This document shows, one piece after another, positions 62,185 to 64,000 of a stretch of 64,000 nt of DNA. The stretch's first letter is position 1. Every line of letters starts with the position of its first letter. Under the pieces are notes generated by a model. It ran no database searches. It worked only from the letters and a program-made list of their open reading frames with translations, and was not told where the DNA came from. The translations under genes and the position numbers were made by a program. The DNA is from Paradesulfitobacterium ferrireducens (GTDB taxonomy: Bacteria > Bacillota > Desulfitobacteriia > Desulfitobacteriales > Desulfitobacteriaceae). The DNA lies in assembly GCF_017310645.1 (NCBI RefSeq), contig NZ_JAFLRH010000018.1, forward strand, positions 1-64,000, read 5' to 3'.

Positions 62185-62505
62185 ATTCAGAATTCAGGAG
62201 TCAGAAGTCAGACTCCCATGCCGCTATGCGGCACCACTGATGGATGAAAATAGCCAAGGTGCATTACCCGCTCACCACGCGCCGGAGCTGTTCGCTTGTT
62301 GATTCAGCTACAGCGCCAAACCTTAGGGTAATACCTGAAGTGAACCGTGACGCTGCTTAACGCTGAATCAACTGCGCTCTCGACGCTCCTCTGCTCTACG
62401 GTTCGCTAAGTAATTGCCCCTCGTCTATTTTCAGGGCAGAAGTCAGAATAAAATCGACGTTTCTCTCACCTGAATTCTGACTCCTGTCTCCTGACTCCTG
62501 TACAG
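62185..62505. repeat. dispersed non-coding repeat, copy B (core inverted)
   Basis: TCAGNNN heptads (62185-62215) precede GACTCCCATGCCGCTATGCG and CACCACTGATGGATG, matching the left flank of copy A at 30358. The core (about 62268-62425) matches copy A only as its reverse complement, for example CCGCTCACCACGCGCCGGAG here against CTCCGGCGCGTGGTGAGCGG there. The right flank TTTTCAGGGCAGAAGTCAGAAT is again in the same orientation as in copy A. Inside the core GTTGATTCAGC and GCTGAATCAAC form a perfect inverted repeat. It fills most of the 62132-62512 gap; more heptads follow at 62460-62500. Confidence 0.88.
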
Positions 62506-62512
62506 CCCCGCA

Positions 62513-63826
62513 TTACCCGAGCTGTTTCTCCCCCATGCGCGCCGTCATCAGCCCTTTGGCCACGATCTCCGGGCCGGAGGTTACTTCGATTTCAATGTTG
62601 CAGTGTTTTTTGGCCACTAATAGCAGCTTGGCAGTCACTTTGATAACTGTACCGACGGAAATCGGCTGCATCTGGTACACGGTAAAGTTCTCCGTAATCG
62701 CATCCAAGCGGTAGCGTTTACGGAGGGCGATATACCCGGCCATATTCATCACAGTCACCAAAACCCCGATCCCGGCCGAACCGAACTCATTGACCATAAA
62801 GCGGGTAATCTCCCCTTCAATGGTCAGGTGCTCCGGATCTTCCACATAGCGAAACCCGCTTAAGACCACGTTATCCACCGTTTCCCCGAATTGGGGCTGT
62901 TTTTGCACCTGCTGGTAGGCTTCAATCACGTCTTGCAAACTGATGATGCCGATAAGCTTGTCCCCGTCCACGACCGCCGCAATGTCCCAGCCTTCCCAGA
63001 CCATAATCCGGGAAATGTGGGTGACCGGATCGTCCCGTCCTACTACAAACGGATTCGGGTTCATAACCTCCACAATCGAGGTTTTCAGTTCTGCTCCCGC
63101 CACATCGACCGCCGTAACTACCCCAACTACATTCATCTGCTCATCAACCACCGGAAAACGGCTGTGGCCTGAACGCTGAGAAAGCTCGCGCCAGTCTTCA
63201 ACCGTGGCCTCCGTACGCAAGTAACTGACATCCTTTACCATGATGTCTTCCACTAAGATCAGTTCCTTCTCAATCAGGCGGTCATACAAAGCCCTGTTAA
63301 TCATAGTCGTGACCACAAAGGTATCATAAGAAGACTGAATGATCGGCAGACCTTTGGCTTGAGCCAGCTTGACCACTTCTTTATCCGGATCCAGTCCTCC
63401 CGTGACCAACAGAGGGGCTCCATACTGGAGGGCCAGCAGCTGCGCATCCCGCCGGTTCCCGACAATGCAGAGAGCGCCTTTTTCCAGATAGCGCACCATC
63501 GCCTCCAGCTCCATGGCTGCAATGATAAACTTGCTTGGGGAGCGGTCCATATGCTCTCCCCCGCAAATGATAACCCCTTCCACAATTTGTGCGACTTCTC
63601 GCAAAGTCAGATCCTCAATCTGCCTCTCCTTGACTCCTTCAATACGAATCGTACCCACTTTGGGGATAGACCGCACCAGCCCTTTCGCTTCAGCTTCTTT
63701 GATAGCGCGGTAAGCCGTTCCCTCGCTCACATCCAATTCTTTGGCAATAAAACGGACGGAGACTTTACTGCCAATCTCGAGGTTTTCGATAAAGGTTAAA
63801 ATCTGTTGATGCTTCGTCTTGCTCAC
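62513..63826 (-). CDS. ytoI: HTH-DRTGG-CBS-hotdog protein YtoI
   Basis: The 437-residue protein has a GntR-like helix-turn-helix (about 1-60: SVRFIAKELDVSEGTAYRAI), a DRTGG domain (about 65-180), two CBS domains (about 190-310: IMVKDVSYLRTEATVEDWRE, AAVVDGDKLIGIISLQDVIE) and a C-terminal hotdog/thioesterase-like domain (about 320-430). This four-part architecture is that of Bacillus YtoI. CBS pairs bind adenine nucleotides, so a nucleotide-sensing regulator is plausible. Its target is unknown. Confidence 0.9.
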   Translation of the reverse strand: MSKTKHQQILTFIENLEIGSKVSVRFIAKELDVSEGTAYRAIKEAEAKGLVRSIPKVGTIRIEGVKERQIEDLTLREVAQIVEGVIICGGEHMDRSPSKFIIAAMELEAMVRYLEKGALCIVGNRRDAQLLALQYGAPLLVTGGLDPDKEVVKLAQAKGLPIIQSSYDTFVVTTMINRALYDRLIEKELILVEDIMVKDVSYLRTEATVEDWRELSQRSGHSRFPVVDEQMNVVGVVTAVDVAGAELKTSIVEVMNPNPFVVGRDDPVTHISRIMVWEGWDIAAVVDGDKLIGIISLQDVIEAYQQVQKQPQFGETVDNVVLSGFRYVEDPEHLTIEGEITRFMVNEFGSAGIGVLVTVMNMAGYIALRKRYRLDAITENFTVYQMQPISVGTVIKVTAKLLLVAKKHCNIEIEVTSGPEIVAKGLMTARMGEKQLG

Positions 63827-63862
63827 TTAAGACGCTCCCCACTCAATCTGAGAAATATACAT

Positions 63863-63890
63863 TTAAGGTGGAGTTTACGCTCCACCTTAA
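63863..63890. terminator. hairpin in the region upstream of ytoI
   Basis: TTAAGGTGGAG, loop TTTACG, CTCCACCTTAA is a perfect 11-bp stem. It may terminate transcription of a gene beyond the window edge or lie in the ytoI leader. A second, weaker hairpin GACCCGCG...CGCTGGGTC lies at 63973-63996. I see no gene from 63827 to 64000. Confidence 0.5.
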
Positions 63891-64000
63891 TCTTAATTCC
63901 AATGTGATTATATCATAATAACATCGCTTGTTCTATAACAGAAGAGTAAACCTAACTGAAGTAAGTTAGTTGGACCCGCGTTTCAAGCGCTGGGTCATCA

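Overview
The window is bacterial chromosome from an anaerobic, spore-forming Firmicute of the Clostridia, most like the Desulfitobacterium/Desulfosporosinus/Peptococcaceae group. The basis is gene content and style: a 16S rRNA gene with a 5'-proximal insertion of the kind I recall from Desulfitobacterium, a proline-operon T-box, sporulation-type YtaF, TRAP (MtrB), cytochrome bd with CydDC, and a large heterodisulfide-reductase-like (Hdr) locus. The species cannot be fixed from sequence reading alone. Almost all genes are on the minus strand.

Layout. 1-2.2 kb: 5' end of a 16S rRNA gene with its promoter, a DUF1294 membrane protein, decayed fragments and a secreted helical protein. 2.2-5.9 kb: proC-proB-proA behind a T-box. 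6-16.4 kb: a complete branched-chain amino-acid operon, ilvE-D-B-N-C-leuA-C-D-B, behind a leader that can fold into two mutually exclusive hairpins. 16.5-18.8 kb: hom-thrB on the plus strand. 18.9-21 kb: a small accessory island with a MntA/HepT toxin-antitoxin pair, a Fic-like protein with an altered active-site motif and a galE scrap. 21-27.5 kb: cydABDC and an Rrf2 regulator that share a 13-bp palindrome. 27.6-29.4 kb: a diguanylate cyclase and a broken XRE regulator.

29.6-42.2 kb is the most unusual part. It is a thiol/sulfur redox neighbourhood holding a degenerate CsoR-like protein with a ferredoxin and a coiled-coil protein; a FmdB zinc ribbon with a radical SAM/SPASM enzyme; an ArsM-like methyltransferase; a thioredoxin-reductase-like flavoprotein without a recognisable NADPH motif, paired with a 48-residue Cys-rich protein; an N-terminal thioredoxin fused to thioredoxin reductase; a C-B-A-X-C-B Hdr operon that matches the layout of sulfur-oxidising sHdr systems; and a CsoR-family repressor with Tyr in place of the copper-binding His. 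Two promoters in this region carry CsoR-type operators (C-tract/G-tract palindromes), which suggests one sulfur- or metal-responsive circuit.

42-64 kb is mostly housekeeping: lytic transglycosylase, coaE, ytaF, an ABC-F ATPase, mutM, polA, a BMP-type nucleoside ABC transporter, tRNA-Leu(CAA), accD-accA, mtrB, coaD, dnaE and ytoI.

Two repeat families are scattered between genes. One is a heptad repeat (TCAGNNN), with a comparable heptad (GTCCGAN) inside the 16S insertion. The other is a ~270-bp non-coding element whose flanks keep their orientation in two copies while the core is inverted.
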